Shown here piece after piece: positions 38,744 to 48,732 of a DNA stretch of 64,000 nt. The stretch is from positions 1,116,001 to 1,180,000 of the forward strand of contig NZ_JACHYH010000001.1 of the NCBI RefSeq assembly GCF_014192715.1, in the 5' to 3' direction. Below the pieces are notes generated by a model, which saw nothing but the letters and a program-made list of their open reading frames with translations, had not been told where the DNA came from and did not search any database. Origin of the DNA: Luteibacter sp. Sphag1AF (lineage in GTDB: Bacteria; Pseudomonadota; Gammaproteobacteria; Xanthomonadales; Rhodanobacteraceae). Made by a program: the position numbers and the translations under genes. The number at the start of each line of letters is the position of its first letter. The first letter of the stretch is position 1.

Positions 38744-39514
38744 ATGAAACGTCTCACCATGAAGGCCTTCGGCCTCGTATCACTGTCCGCCTTCGCCTTT
38801 GCTGGCGCCACGCAGGCACAGGTTGTCGGCGCGTCCAGCAACACGAACATCACGGCCGGCGCGTCCGTCGTCAACGGCGGGCCGCACCACGCTGGCCTGC
38901 CCGGCATCGGCGTTCCGTCCACCGGCATCGACCAGCGCGTCGATTTTGCTGGCCTTACCGCCTATGGCGTGACGGATGCGAAGGGCGTCACCACCCTGAA
39001 TTTCGCCAGCCCGACCCCGCCGGAAGGTTCGCCGCCCGACCACTCCAGCCTCGGCTTCTTCCACTTCGCCAAGGTCAGCGGCGCCAACGTGTATTACGGC
39101 GAATGGTCGCAGACGGTCAGCGCGACCGATGGCACGCACGCCACCTATTTCGCGGGTGACACGACCGGCACGACCGTGCCGACCACCGGCACCGCAACTT
39201 ATGCCGTGCAGGGCATCAGCGATTACGCCAACAAGGGCGCACTCGCCGGTACCTTCAACGCGAACTTCGGCGCGCACACCCTCACCGGCAGCGTGACCAA
39301 CGGTTCGTACGCCGTAAACATCGGCACCGCGCTCATCAGCGGCGCCGTGTTCACGGGCAACGGCGCCACGGCAAGCGTCGGCGGCGCCAACGTCGCCACG
39401 GGCGGTGCCGTCAACGGTCGCTTCTTCGGTGCCAACGCCGCCTCGCTGGCCGGTATCGCATCGTTCGCGAACGCTCGCCAGTACAACGCCTCGTTTGGCG
39501 GTACGAAGCAGTGA
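38744..39514 (+). CDS. Slam-dependent hemophilin-like secreted protein (HphA-like)
   Basis: 256 residues. It has a Sec signal peptide (LVSLSAFAFAGATQA) with cleavage near residue 25 and no lipobox Cys, so the product is soluble rather than a lipoprotein. The N-terminal 'handle' part (about 26-155) contains the candidate heme ligands His48, His49, His100, His107 and His132. The C-terminal half is an eight-strand TbpB-like barrel: YAVQGISDYANKGALAGTF, then VNGRFFGANAASLAGIASF, ending FGGTKQ. This architecture is that of Slam-exported hemophilins, which capture heme outside the cell. Start ATG 38744 has GGAGAAG upstream; the gene sits between the receptor and slam. Confidence 0.82.
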   Translation: MKRLTMKAFGLVSLSAFAFAGATQAQVVGASSNTNITAGASVVNGGPHHAGLPGIGVPSTGIDQRVDFAGLTAYGVTDAKGVTTLNFASPTPPEGSPPDHSSLGFFHFAKVSGANVYYGEWSQTVSATDGTHATYFAGDTTGTTVPTTGTATYAVQGISDYANKGALAGTFNANFGAHTLTGSVTNGSYAVNIGTALISGAVFTGNGATASVGGANVATGGAVNGRFFGANAASLAGIASFANARQYNASFGGTKQ

Positions 39515-39521
39515 TGCACGC

Positions 39522-41024
39522 ATGGTGACAGTCCGTCACCCGCGCCACCACGGACAGGGGCCTGCTTGCAGGCTCCTGTTTTCGCTTGTCCTGGTGTGGG
39601 CCGCGACAGGGGCACACGCGCAATCGGCGCAGGATACGCGCCTTCGCCTGGACCAGGGCATTGAACTGAAGGCAGCGGACGACGAAAAAGATCGCGTGAA
39701 AGACGCGGACGCGTCAGGCCCCGATGCTCTGGTGATCGACGGAACGCGCTACGAAGTAGCCCACAACGTCAGCGACGTGGGGGAGGCACTTTACGTGTCG
39801 ATCGTCCGCAGGCAATGGCCCGACGTTCGCCGCTTCTTCGCGATGTACGAAGCGATGCCCGAGCGCGATCCGATGCTGGTGCTGTATGCGCGGGGTGCGC
39901 TCGCGCGCGAGGACGGCAAGCTGGACGACGCGGAGAAAAACTTCCGCGACCTGCTTGACCTGCAATCGGACTTTCTACCCGGCCAGCTGGAGCTGGCACG
40001 CGTGCTGTTCGAGAATCAATCCGACCGCGAAGCGCTGGCCCTGTTTCGCCGCATCGAGGCATCCCTCGACAGCCACGATCCGAAGACGACGGGTGTGCGC
40101 AAGTCGGTGGCCACGTTCATCGCCGCGCTGGAACGGCGGCGCGCCTGGCAGGGCTCATTCGCGCTGGGCCCCGGATTCAACGACAACCTCAACCAGACCT
40201 CGGCGAGCGAAACCTGCCTGCTCGCCATGGACGGCCTGTGTTTCATCAACCGGACCATTCCCGGCCCGGAATCCGCACGCGGCCTCGACTACGAGGCCAC
40301 GCTCAACCGGCGCATCCCGCTGGCCGGCCACGGCGGCGTGTATCTGCGCAGCGTGGCGTATGGCGATGTCTACGACAGCAAGACCCAGTACAACCAGAGC
40401 ACCATCACCACGCAGATGGGTTACGACGTGCGTACGGCGCGCGGCAGTTACGCGGTGGCGCCCACGTTCGATACCGGCACCTTCGGCACAGGCATTCTCT
40501 ATACCGCATGGGGTCTGCATGGCGAATGGATTCGCAACCTGTCGCCGCAGACGATGGTTCGCCTGGAAGGTGACGTACGGCAGATGCGCTACCGGCAGCG
40601 CGCGTATCACGACTTCACCGGCCGCTTCAGCGACGTGTTTGCCACCGTGTGGCACGCGCTTCCCGGCCAGTGGACTGTCTTTGGTGGGGTGGATTACATC
40701 GACAAGCAAGCCCGCGACGACACCAATGCATACACCCAGCGCGGATTGCGCCTTGGCGTGACCCGTCCGCTTGGCCCTGGCTTCAACGCGTACCTGTCCA
40801 CGTCATTGCGCTCGCGCAACTACGGCGCATGGAGCGAGTTGCTGGAAGCGCGCCGTCGCGATCATGAGCGCAATGTCATTCTCATTCTGGGAATGCCGAA
40901 GTTCGCTTTCGCCGGACTGACACCGAGCCTCAGTCTTCAATGGAACCACGTGCGCAGCAATGTGGACTGGCTGTACTCCTACGATCGTCGTGTCGTTAAC
41001 TTCAAGCTTGAGCATCAGTTCTGA
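39522..41024 (+). CDS. slam: Slam family outer-membrane translocator (DUF560)
   Basis: 500 residues from ATG 39522, 7 bp after the hemophilin stop. A signal peptide (LLFSLVLVWAATGAHA) is followed by a periplasmic TPR-like region (YARGALAREDGKLDDAEKNF, ELARVLFENQSDREALALF) and the DUF560 barrel (GFNDNLNQTS, YEATLNRRIPLAGHGGVYLR, to NFKLEHQF). Slam proteins move TbpB-like or hemophilin substrates across the outer membrane. The stop TGA overlaps the tonB ATG by one base. Export of the neighbour HphA-like protein is inferred from adjacency, as seen for other Slam pairs. Confidence 0.88.
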   Translation: MVTVRHPRHHGQGPACRLLFSLVLVWAATGAHAQSAQDTRLRLDQGIELKAADDEKDRVKDADASGPDALVIDGTRYEVAHNVSDVGEALYVSIVRRQWPDVRRFFAMYEAMPERDPMLVLYARGALAREDGKLDDAEKNFRDLLDLQSDFLPGQLELARVLFENQSDREALALFRRIEASLDSHDPKTTGVRKSVATFIAALERRRAWQGSFALGPGFNDNLNQTSASETCLLAMDGLCFINRTIPGPESARGLDYEATLNRRIPLAGHGGVYLRSVAYGDVYDSKTQYNQSTITTQMGYDVRTARGSYAVAPTFDTGTFGTGILYTAWGLHGEWIRNLSPQTMVRLEGDVRQMRYRQRAYHDFTGRFSDVFATVWHALPGQWTVFGGVDYIDKQARDDTNAYTQRGLRLGVTRPLGPGFNAYLSTSLRSRNYGAWSELLEARRRDHERNVILILGMPKFAFAGLTPSLSLQWNHVRSNVDWLYSYDRRVVNFKLEHQF

Positions 41025-41776
41025 TGCGGACCCTGCGCAGCATGCAGCGGGATGAGCGCTGGCCGCGCGTGGCAGGCATGGCCTGCGTGACGGTTGCGCA
41101 CGCGCTTGCCCTCGCTGTGCTGCTGGCGGCGCGCCGGGACGAACCGCCCGTTACCCCGACAGCCGCATTGCAGGTTGTACGCATCGACATGGACATGATC
41201 CCTGCGGCGCCACCCGCCCCCGCCATGGAGCTGCCTCCCGGCCCGCCACGACGGGCTCAGGCTGCCTCTGCCGCGAGAGCATCCCGCCCCGCGAAGGTTC
41301 CCCCAACACCCTCACCCCTGCCCGCACAGCATGCGCCAGCACAGAGCGAAGAGGTCGGGCAGGCAGAGGCGTCTGCCGTGGCGTCGCAAGCGGTGGATCA
41401 ATCCACCGCGCCGCCGCACGTGGAGGCTGCGGTGGCGGCGAGACTGGCAGCACCAGTCACCTCCGCAGCGGTACACAGTCAGGCCGAAGTCACCTGGCAA
41501 GGGATGCTGCTTGGTCATCTGAAGCGCTTCCGCCGCTATCCACGCATGGCCGAGCGCGCACGCCAGAGCGGCGTGGCGTATGTCCGCTTTGCTGTTACCC
41601 GGCAGGGCGATGTCATCGGGCCGCGCGTGGAGCGAAGCAGCGGCTACACCCTGCTGGACGAAGAAAGCGTAGAGACCGCCCAGCGCGCCAGCCCTGTACC
41701 GCCGCCTCCCGCACAGATTCCGGGCGACCCGGTAGACGTACTGGTGCCCGTAGAATTTTTCCTGTCGAAACATTGA
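41024..41776 (+). CDS. tonB: TonB energy transducer dedicated to the heme locus
   Basis: 250 residues. One N-terminal membrane segment (MACVTVAHALALAVLLAARR) is followed by a Pro/Ala-rich periplasmic spacer and a TonB C-terminal domain (RYPRMAERARQSGVAYVRFA, VERSSGYTLLDEESVE). It is the last gene of the operon, directly coupled to slam. It powers the upstream receptor. The second TonB at 370-879 is unrelated in context. Confidence 0.85.
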   Translation: MRTLRSMQRDERWPRVAGMACVTVAHALALAVLLAARRDEPPVTPTAALQVVRIDMDMIPAAPPAPAMELPPGPPRRAQAASAARASRPAKVPPTPSPLPAQHAPAQSEEVGQAEASAVASQAVDQSTAPPHVEAAVAARLAAPVTSAAVHSQAEVTWQGMLLGHLKRFRRYPRMAERARQSGVAYVRFAVTRQGDVIGPRVERSSGYTLLDEESVETAQRASPVPPPPAQIPGDPVDVLVPVEFFLSKH

Positions 41777-41781
41777 TTTGC

Positions 41782-41821
41782 TCGCCAGGCGACGCCAAGC
41801 ATGCTGCGCTTCGCCTGGCGA
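41782..41821. terminator. bidirectional terminator between tonB and the metalloprotease
   Basis: Perfect 11-bp stem TCGCCAGGCGA/TCGCCTGGCGA with an 18-nt loop, exactly between the stops of two convergent genes. Confidence 0.6.
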
Positions 41822-41834
41822 TGGCCCGGCCCGC

Positions 41835-42932
41835 TCACGGCTTCACCTCCGGGAGGAAAGCCCGGATCTTCTCTATGTTCGCACGGCTGTAGTAACCGCA
41901 ATTGGCAAGCAGTGCGTTCGAATCGGCTGCCATGTTGGTACGGCAAAGCCACCAGGTGAAGTCCGTATGGGCAAGACCATGAAGGCCACCGATGGTGTGT
42001 CCGAATTCATGCGCGATCACGCTGTATGGTCCAACCGCAGAAGCCAGGGCAGCGTCGCCATATTCATAAGCCACGCCAGAACTTTTCCCATTGGGAGAAT
42101 GCTGCGTAAAGAGCAGGAACCGTCGGTGGCCCGTGCGTGCGAGGCCTTCGCGCGACACGAAACGATCCACGACGTTGTCCCACCTGTCCAGACTGTCCTC
42201 GTCTCCGTAGGACATGTTAGTCACGCCTTTAATATTGCGACGATAAATGACGTGAATGACTTTGTACGGAAGGACGTTCCTGGCGAGATCGGCAACCCAC
42301 CAGGACACATAATTGTTCTGCAACGTCCGGTACATGTCGGCCCCCGTATCGTCGTGCGTGAATATCCAGAAGCGCATCAACGGCTTTCCATTGAGCGCGA
42401 TGTCGGTGATATCGCCCAGGGACCCTGACCTTCCGGTGCCCCCACCCGCGGTGATGGGAGAGGGTGCCGGTTCGACATCATCGGGCATGCCCGCAGATGG
42501 CGGCGCGGCGAACCAGTTTTCCTCGACGTCGTTGCTTTCCTCGGTAATCACCCTGACCCGGATGCCTGATGTGTCCTTCTCCACAATGTCGATCCGGTCG
42601 CCGCTTCGCGTGACGACGACGGGAGCGTCATTCCACGTTCCCGTAAACATCTGGCCGCCCGTATCGTCGGGAAATACAACATGCACGGGAAGCTCGGAGG
42701 TTATGGTCAGCTCACTGGGTGCCACTGCATTACGGTGATGACGCGAAGGACTCAGCGAGATGGACTGGGGAAGTCCTTCGGCCACACGACGGTCGAAAAG
42801 CTGGACGAATGACGGAGCAACCGTGGACTCGTGCTGTTCCGTCACGACCGAGGACTGTGCGCCCTGTGCCGCAATTAACGTCATGGCGATGGCGAAAGCC
42901 ATCAATGACTGGCGAAGACGTGTCGTTTTCAT
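41835..42932 (-). CDS. secreted metzincin-like zinc metalloprotease
   Basis: 365 residues from ATG 42932 (GAGG 6 nt upstream). A signal peptide (LMAFAIAMTLIAAQGA) and an N-terminal beta/propeptide-like domain of about 170 residues precede the protease domain. Residues 308-318 read HEFGHTIGGLH, the HExxHxxGxxH zinc site of metzincins. A Met follows in NMAADSN, possibly the Met-turn. Substrates are unknown. It is convergent with the heme operon; releasing heme from proteins is conceivable but unproved. Confidence 0.78.
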   Translation of the reverse strand: MKTTRLRQSLMAFAIAMTLIAAQGAQSSVVTEQHESTVAPSFVQLFDRRVAEGLPQSISLSPSRHHRNAVAPSELTITSELPVHVVFPDDTGGQMFTGTWNDAPVVVTRSGDRIDIVEKDTSGIRVRVITEESNDVEENWFAAPPSAGMPDDVEPAPSPITAGGGTGRSGSLGDITDIALNGKPLMRFWIFTHDDTGADMYRTLQNNYVSWWVADLARNVLPYKVIHVIYRRNIKGVTNMSYGDEDSLDRWDNVVDRFVSREGLARTGHRRFLLFTQHSPNGKSSGVAYEYGDAALASAVGPYSVIAHEFGHTIGGLHGLAHTDFTWWLCRTNMAADSNALLANCGYYSRANIEKIRAFLPEVKP

Positions 42933-43245
42933 TTTTTTCCTCATTGCGTCAGTCGGGATAACTGGGGGAGCCGCAACGGGTGATTATTTGCATTGACACA
43001 CCACATGCCTGGAGGCGTTCTCTCCAATTCGATCAGAAATCAACTGCCTGTGCGTAGGAGGCTGGCCGACACCGCGTGATGACCCATCGCGCACCCTCTC
43101 ATGCTCGGCACCTCGCTCGACACGGTACATTCCCCGGCGCAGTTGCCAACCGGCCACCGCCATACCGGTTGACTGTGCCATCAGTCATGCTTCGTACGGC
43201 CATGGGCCGTGCCAGACTCGGGCGATCATTCAAGCGAGACACGCC
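42933..43245. other. divergent promoter region, no gene seen
   Basis: About 313 bp between the metalloprotease and the CocE-like hydrolase, which are divergently oriented. It should hold both promoters. No Fur box, repeat or convincing ORF was found. Confidence 0.35.
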
Positions 43246-45234
43246 ATGCGACCGATGCGCCCTGCCCCTTCGTCCGTCAGCACCGCATTGTCACTTGGCA
43301 TACTTACCGCCCTCTCCGCTTTCTCAGGTGCGTCCACGGCACAGGCCGTCCAGACGGCCGAACAGAAGGCGCTCGTGGCCAGGCGCAACGATCTTGAGAA
43401 GCAGCTTGAAGACATCGCCATCATCGACCGCAAGGTGATGGTGAAAATGCGTGACGGCAAACGCATGGCCGCCGACGTATACCGACCGAAGAATGCAACA
43501 GGCAAAGTGCCGGTCATCTTTTCGCGCACACCCTACAACTTCAATTTCTGGGACGTAAAGAACGGCGCCCCGCGCGACATGTCCCGCGAGCTGGCGGCCG
43601 TGAAACATGGCTACGCATACGTGGAGATGAACGAGCGCGGCCACTACTTCTCCGAAGGCAACTACGAAATTCTCGGCGCGCCAGTCAGCGATGGCGTGGA
43701 CGCCGTGCGCTGGCTGAGCACGCAGCCGTGGTCGAACGGCAAGGTCGGCACCACCGGCTGCTCGTCCACCGCGGAATGGCAGATGGCGGTGGTCGCGCAG
43801 GACGAGCCTGGCTTCGCCACCTTCAACGTTCAGGGCTTCGGTGCGGGCGTGGGTCGTGTGGGACCGTATTACGAGCAGGGCAACTGGTATCGCGGTGGTG
43901 CCGTGCAGATGCTCTTCATCGACTGGCTTTACGGTGAGCAGAACCAGGTGCGGCCGATGTTCCCGGCCAACACCACCCAGGCCGACCTCATCCGTGCATC
44001 CAAAGCGTTCGACCTCGACCCGGCCATGCCGCCTGTCGATTGGGAAAAGGCGTTCTGGCATCTTCCGGTGCGCGACATCATGAAGTCGGTAGATGCGCCA
44101 CGCGGCATTTACGCCGACGCCATGGATGTGCCGACCGGCGGCAACATGATTGCCCGCACGCCCAACAGTCCGGACTGGTACAAGGGCGGCCTGTGGCACG
44201 ACACCATGTCGATCAAGAAGCCCGGCCTGTGGTTCATGAGCTGGTTCGACGTGTCGGTGTCTCCGAATCTCGCGGCCTACAATCACGTGCGCGCCACCGC
44301 GCCCAAGGCCGTTGCCGATCAGCAGTACGCGATCATTGCGCCCTCGCTCCACTGCGGTTACACCCGCGCCACGGAACACACGATGATCGGCGATCTTGAC
44401 GTGGGCGACTCGCGGTTCGACTACGACGCCCTGGTCTACGGCTGGTTCGATCACTTCCTGAAGGGCGAAGACAGCCCGGCCCTGAACAAGCAGTCCAAGG
44501 TCATGTACTACGTGATGGGCGAGAACAAATGGCATGACTCACCCAGCTGGCCTCCCGCTGGCGCCGTCACGCGCGACCTGTACTTCACCAGCGAAGGCAA
44601 GGCCAACACGTTGTACGGCGACGGCAAGCTGGTAGAGGCGGCCGGTGGCAGCGACCATCCGGATACCTTCATTTATGACCCGGCCAATCCGGTTCCCACG
44701 CTGGGAGGTGGCGGTTGCTGCCAGGGGCCTTCGGTGAAGTTCGGTTCGTTCGACCAGAATCCGCAGCTCGCCCGCAACGACATCCTCGTTTACGACTCCA
44801 CGCCTTTCAGTGAAGGCACCGAGGTCAGCGGCCCGGTGACGGTGACGCTGTACGTATCGTCCAGCGCGAAAGACACCGACTTCACCTTCAAGGTGATGGA
44901 CGTGATGCCGGACGGCAAGGCCTTCAACATCACCGAGAACATCCAGCGCATGCGTTACCGCGAGGGATACGAGAAGCCGCCGGTATGGATGAAGGATGGC
45001 GAGGTTTACAAAGTGACCTTCCAGCCCATCGACACCAGCTATTTCTTCAAGCCGGGGCACAAACTGCGCGTTGCCGTTTCCAGCAGCAACTTCCCGCGCT
45101 TTGACCGCAACCTCAATACCGGCGGCAACAACGTAGATGAAACGGCGTGGGTAATCGCCCGCAATGCCGTGCATCACGACGCAGAACATCCGTCGAAGAT
45201 CACGATTACCGTGGTGCCGCGTTCCGGGCATTGA
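43246..45234 (+). CDS. secreted CocE/NonD family hydrolase (X-Pro dipeptidyl-peptidase-like)
   Basis: 662 residues. A signal peptide ([21 protein letters not shown]) is followed by an alpha/beta hydrolase domain. The nucleophile is in the [12 protein letters not shown] elbow (Ser173); this family usually has GxSYxG. Asp and His should lie near [13 protein letters not shown] and [11 protein letters not shown]. The C-terminal jelly-roll X-Pro dipeptidyl-peptidase domain follows ([20 protein letters not shown]). It acts on amide or ester bonds in the periplasm or outside. A 10-bp hairpin ends the gene. Confidence 0.88.
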   Translation: MRPMRPAPSSVSTALSLGILTALSAFSGASTAQAVQTAEQKALVARRNDLEKQLEDIAIIDRKVMVKMRDGKRMAADVYRPKNATGKVPVIFSRTPYNFNFWDVKNGAPRDMSRELAAVKHGYAYVEMNERGHYFSEGNYEILGAPVSDGVDAVRWLSTQPWSNGKVGTTGCSSTAEWQMAVVAQDEPGFATFNVQGFGAGVGRVGPYYEQGNWYRGGAVQMLFIDWLYGEQNQVRPMFPANTTQADLIRASKAFDLDPAMPPVDWEKAFWHLPVRDIMKSVDAPRGIYADAMDVPTGGNMIARTPNSPDWYKGGLWHDTMSIKKPGLWFMSWFDVSVSPNLAAYNHVRATAPKAVADQQYAIIAPSLHCGYTRATEHTMIGDLDVGDSRFDYDALVYGWFDHFLKGEDSPALNKQSKVMYYVMGENKWHDSPSWPPAGAVTRDLYFTSEGKANTLYGDGKLVEAAGGSDHPDTFIYDPANPVPTLGGGGCCQGPSVKFGSFDQNPQLARNDILVYDSTPFSEGTEVSGPVTVTLYVSSSAKDTDFTFKVMDVMPDGKAFNITENIQRMRYREGYEKPPVWMKDGEVYKVTFQPIDTSYFFKPGHKLRVAVSSSNFPRFDRNLNTGGNNVDETAWVIARNAVHHDAEHPSKITITVVPRSGH

Positions 45235-45245
45235 GTTTTGACTGT

Positions 45246-45274
45246 CTGCGATGGGGCTGGCACTCCCATCGCAG
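45246..45274 (+). terminator. terminator-like hairpin after the CocE-like gene
   Basis: Perfect 10-bp stem CTGCGATGGG/CCCATCGCAG with a 9-nt loop, 12 bp past the stop codon and before the LacI gene. Confidence 0.5.
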
Positions 45275-45349
45275 CAAGCCTCCAAGGGGGCCGCCCGAGA
45301 CAATGCGTCGCACCCTGTCCAGGCATGCCCGCCTGCGATAATCGGTGCG

Positions 45350-46387
45350 ATGAGCAAGTCCAAGACCCGTATTGCCGATGTCGCCGCCGCAGCAGGGGTG
45401 AGCATGGCGACCGTGGATCGCGTGCTCAACGCACGCGGTGGCGTGAGTGAAAGCGTGCATGTACGCGTGCTTGAAGCCGCCCGGCGCCTGAAGATCGACC
45501 GCGTATTGCACGCCACGCCCGGGCGCTGGCTGCGCGTGGCTGTGCTGATGCAGGCGCCGACGATCCACTTCTATGCCGAACTCGCAGAATCTTTCGAAGC
45601 GCTGGAGCTTTCGCTGGAAGCGCAGCACGTGCGCTGCGGCATGTCGTTCTATCCATCACTTGAGCCGGCGGTCGTAGCGGCGGCACTGCGTGAAGCGTCA
45701 ACGCATGCCGATGCATTGATTACGGTGGCCTATCAGCACCCTCTCGTGAACGAGGCCATCGCCGATATCGCAGCCCGCATGCCCGTCGTGACACTGGCGT
45801 CCGACATTCCGGACAGCGGCCGACTGGCTTACGTCGGCTCCGACAACCTGGCCGCAGGCCGCGTGGCAGGCGAGTTGATGGGTCGATTCATCGGCCGTGA
45901 GCCCGGGACCGTTCTGGTCATCACGGGATCACGGGGATTCCTCGGCCATGCCGAACGGGAAGACGGGTTCCGCCAGACCATCGCCGGGTTTGCCGGCATC
46001 GAGGTGCTGCCCACCGCGATGAGCCATGAAGACCCACTTTCCACCGTGACCGTGGTGGAAGCGGCACTCAACGCACGGGCGGACCTGCGCGGCATCTACA
46101 ACATCTCGGTGGGCGACGAGGGAGTGGCCGCGACGCTGAGCCGCCATACGGGCGTGCGCCCTTTTTTCATTGGCCACGATCTGACGCGCAGCAACACAGA
46201 TTTGCTGGCACGCCGTGCCATGGACGTCGTGCTGGAGCAAAACCCCGGGGCTCAGGCCGCTGAAGCCATGCAGCATGTTCTTGCGAGCTTCGGGCGAGCG
46301 GCGCGGCCGGTGACGCGTCCCTACCCCGTGAGCGTGGTTCTTCACGCGAATTTGCCGCAAATTTCCCGATCCTGCGGAGAAGGCTGA
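45350..46387 (+). CDS. LacI family transcriptional regulator
   Basis: 345 residues from ATG 45350. The N-terminal LacI helix-turn-helix reads TRIADVAAAAGVSMATVDRV with hinge region after. The periplasmic-binding-protein-like domain has the typical GSDNLAAGRVAGELMGR and ISVGDEGVAATLSRH patterns. The AraC-like substitution VDRVLNARGGVS resembles regulators of sugar catabolism. Its target may be the flavocytochrome operon that follows. The longer frame from 45251 extends into non-conserved sequence. Confidence 0.85.
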   Translation: MSKSKTRIADVAAAAGVSMATVDRVLNARGGVSESVHVRVLEAARRLKIDRVLHATPGRWLRVAVLMQAPTIHFYAELAESFEALELSLEAQHVRCGMSFYPSLEPAVVAAALREASTHADALITVAYQHPLVNEAIADIAARMPVVTLASDIPDSGRLAYVGSDNLAAGRVAGELMGRFIGREPGTVLVITGSRGFLGHAEREDGFRQTIAGFAGIEVLPTAMSHEDPLSTVTVVEAALNARADLRGIYNISVGDEGVAATLSRHTGVRPFFIGHDLTRSNTDLLARRAMDVVLEQNPGAQAAEAMQHVLASFGRAARPVTRPYPVSVVLHANLPQISRSCGEG

Positions 46388-46496
46388 GGGTTTTACCTCA
46401 ACCGCCGTAGCTACACTCGTGCAGCTTTGTGCGCCGCACCATTGCCATTGCGCGATGACGCCCCGCCGCCACTCCAGCCATCGCCAGAGGTGCCGC

Positions 46497-47072
46497 ATGC
46501 ATGTGCCCCCCGCGCCGTCGCCCGCCGACGCGCCATCCAGTCCGTCACGTCGCCGGCTGATCGTTTCTGCCAGCCTGGTTGCCGCCGGCGCCGCGCTGCT
46601 TCCCTGGTCGCGCATGGCCTATGCGCAGTCGCCCGCTCAGGCCAGTCCTGCGGAGCTGGCCGGATTCCTCGCACTGTCCTGTCTCCTGACCTCACGGCCG
46701 CATCTGGACGCGGCTCTTTCGCAGCGGGTCTTCGTGGCACTGGCCGACGGAGACCGCAACTTCGGTTTCAAAGTGCGTTCGCTTGCCGATGCCCTGGGCC
46801 GTGCAGGCATCACCGACATGAAGGCGTTCAAGGATTCGGCCGTCGATAAAGACCCGGACAGCAAAGCGCTGGTCGTGCTGATCGTTTCGGCCTGGTATCA
46901 CGGATACACGGGTACGCCGAAGTCGCTCACATCGGTCGATGACACGCGCTTCATCACCTATACGGAAGCCCTAATGTTCGCGCCCACCCGCGACGTGACG
47001 GTGATTCCGACGTATGCGCGCGCAGGTACCGACTACTGGGCCCATCCGCCCGCCAGCATCGCTACCGACTGA
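46497..47072 (+). CDS. small (gamma) subunit of a FAD-dependent sugar/alcohol dehydrogenase
   Basis: 191 residues. It has a twin-arginine-type signal (SRRRLIVSASLVAAGAALLP) and a helical domain like the small subunit of gluconate/sorbitol/glucose dehydrogenases (LAGFLALSCLLTSRPHLDAA, VVLIVSAWYHGYTG, YTEALMF). It is the first of three genes encoding small subunit, FAD-GMC subunit and cytochrome c. The small subunit is needed for export and folding of the large one. ATG 46497 has AGAGG upstream. Confidence 0.85.
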   Translation: MHVPPAPSPADAPSSPSRRRLIVSASLVAAGAALLPWSRMAYAQSPAQASPAELAGFLALSCLLTSRPHLDAALSQRVFVALADGDRNFGFKVRSLADALGRAGITDMKAFKDSAVDKDPDSKALVVLIVSAWYHGYTGTPKSLTSVDDTRFITYTEALMFAPTRDVTVIPTYARAGTDYWAHPPASIATD

Positions 47073-47138
47073 TCGACGACATCGACACAACGGCTGGCCG
47101 CACCTGCGCCGCCCTGCCTCCTTCAAGGCCATACCCCC

Positions 47139-48725
47139 ATGAATCCCCAATACGACGCCGACGTCATCGTTATCGGCTCCGGCGCACTGGGCAGCAACGC
47201 TGCCTATGAGCTCGCCAAGCTAGGCCGCTCCGTCATCATGCTGGAAGCCGGCTCGCGCATCCCGCGCTGGAAGATCGTGGAGAACTTCCGCACGTCCTCG
47301 CGCAAGAGCAACTTCAACGATCCCTATCCGAATGAGCCGTGGGCACATACCTCCTACGATCCGGACTACATCGAGAACACCGGCTCATTCAACTTCAAGC
47401 CCGGCATGCTGAAGCTGGTGGGTGGCACCACCTGGCACTGGGCCGCCGCCTGCTGGCGCTACCTGCCCAACGACATGAAGCTCAAGACGCTCTACGGCGT
47501 GGGCCGCGACTGGCCCATCGAATATTCGGAGCTGGAGCCGTACTACCAGCGCGCCGAGGAGGCGCTCGGCGTCAGCGGCAACGGTGACGAAGACCAGAGT
47601 GGTCAGGCAGGCAAACCCTGGCCGCCGCGCTCCAGGCCCTATCCGCTCCCGCCGGAAGCCACCACGTACATGAACCAGCGGCTCAACGAGCGGCTGGCCA
47701 AAGAGGGCTACCACTACATCCACGAGCCCAACGGCCGGGTCACCCGCCCGTACGACGGGCGCCCTGCCTGCTGCGGCAACAACAACTGCATGCCGGTATG
47801 CCCGATTGGCGCGATGTACAGCGGCGACATGCACGCCACGCATGCCGAGAAGGCAGGTGTGAAGCTGCTCACCGAATCCACCGCGTACAAGCTGGAAAAA
47901 GGCGCCGGCGGGCGCATCGTGGCCGTGCACTACAAGAAACCCACGGGCGAGGACATCCGCATCACCGCGCGCTACTTCGTGGTCGCTGCGCACGGCCTGG
48001 AAACACCCAAGCTGCTGCTGATCTCCGGGGTCGCCAACTCGTCCGACCAGGTGGGCCGCAACCTCATGGATCACACCGGTATCGGTCTGACGATGATTGC
48101 CGACGAACCCCTGTGGCCGGGTCGCGGCGCCGTGCAGCAGGGCGGCATCTTCAACTGGCGCGATGGTGATTTCCGCAAGCAGCACTCGGCGGTGAAGCAT
48201 TCCATGGCCAACGCGGTGCCGAATCTTGCCGTGACCAATCGCCTGTTGCACAAAGGCGTTGTCGGCCCGGAGCTTGACGAGCGCATTCGCCACGACGCCG
48301 CGCGCTGGGTCGATGTGGGCACCGTGTTTGAAATGCTTCCCGAAGCCGGCAACCGCGTGACACCCAGCGACAAGAAGGATGCCCTCGGTATCCCGATGCT
48401 GCGGGTGAACTACGACGTCGGTGACTACACCAAGGCCGGCAAGGTCATCGCGAAACAGGACTATGCGAAGTTCGCAAAGATCCTCAACGCCGAAGTCATC
48501 GAAGACGAAACCGGCTGGCAGAATCGCGACCACATCATGGGCTCGGTCATCATGGGCTCTGACGCGAAGGACTCGGTGGTCAACAGCGAGTGCCGCACGT
48601 TCGATCACGACAACCTGTTCCTGGCCACCACCGGGGTGATTCCTGCATCGGGCGTCATCAACCCCACGCTGACCGGCGTGGCGTTGAGCATCCGCATCGC
48701 CGACACCATCCACAGGGAGCTCTGA
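47139..48725 (+). CDS. FAD-dependent GMC oxidoreductase, catalytic subunit of membrane dehydrogenase
   Basis: 528 residues. The FAD Rossmann motif is VIGSGALGSNAAYEL. The Cys cluster ACCGNNNCMPVCPIGAMY near residue 210 is the iron-sulfur-binding signature of the GADH/FAD-GDH subfamily. The C-terminal GMC motif has NPTLTGVALSIRIAD, and the catalytic His/Asn region is around HDNLFLATTG. It oxidises a sugar or sugar acid in the periplasm and passes electrons to the cytochrome encoded next. It has no signal of its own and relies on the small subunit. Confidence 0.9.
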   Translation: MNPQYDADVIVIGSGALGSNAAYELAKLGRSVIMLEAGSRIPRWKIVENFRTSSRKSNFNDPYPNEPWAHTSYDPDYIENTGSFNFKPGMLKLVGGTTWHWAAACWRYLPNDMKLKTLYGVGRDWPIEYSELEPYYQRAEEALGVSGNGDEDQSGQAGKPWPPRSRPYPLPPEATTYMNQRLNERLAKEGYHYIHEPNGRVTRPYDGRPACCGNNNCMPVCPIGAMYSGDMHATHAEKAGVKLLTESTAYKLEKGAGGRIVAVHYKKPTGEDIRITARYFVVAAHGLETPKLLLISGVANSSDQVGRNLMDHTGIGLTMIADEPLWPGRGAVQQGGIFNWRDGDFRKQHSAVKHSMANAVPNLAVTNRLLHKGVVGPELDERIRHDAARWVDVGTVFEMLPEAGNRVTPSDKKDALGIPMLRVNYDVGDYTKAGKVIAKQDYAKFAKILNAEVIEDETGWQNRDHIMGSVIMGSDAKDSVVNSECRTFDHDNLFLATTGVIPASGVINPTLTGVALSIRIADTIHREL

Positions 48726-48732
48726 GAACGCC

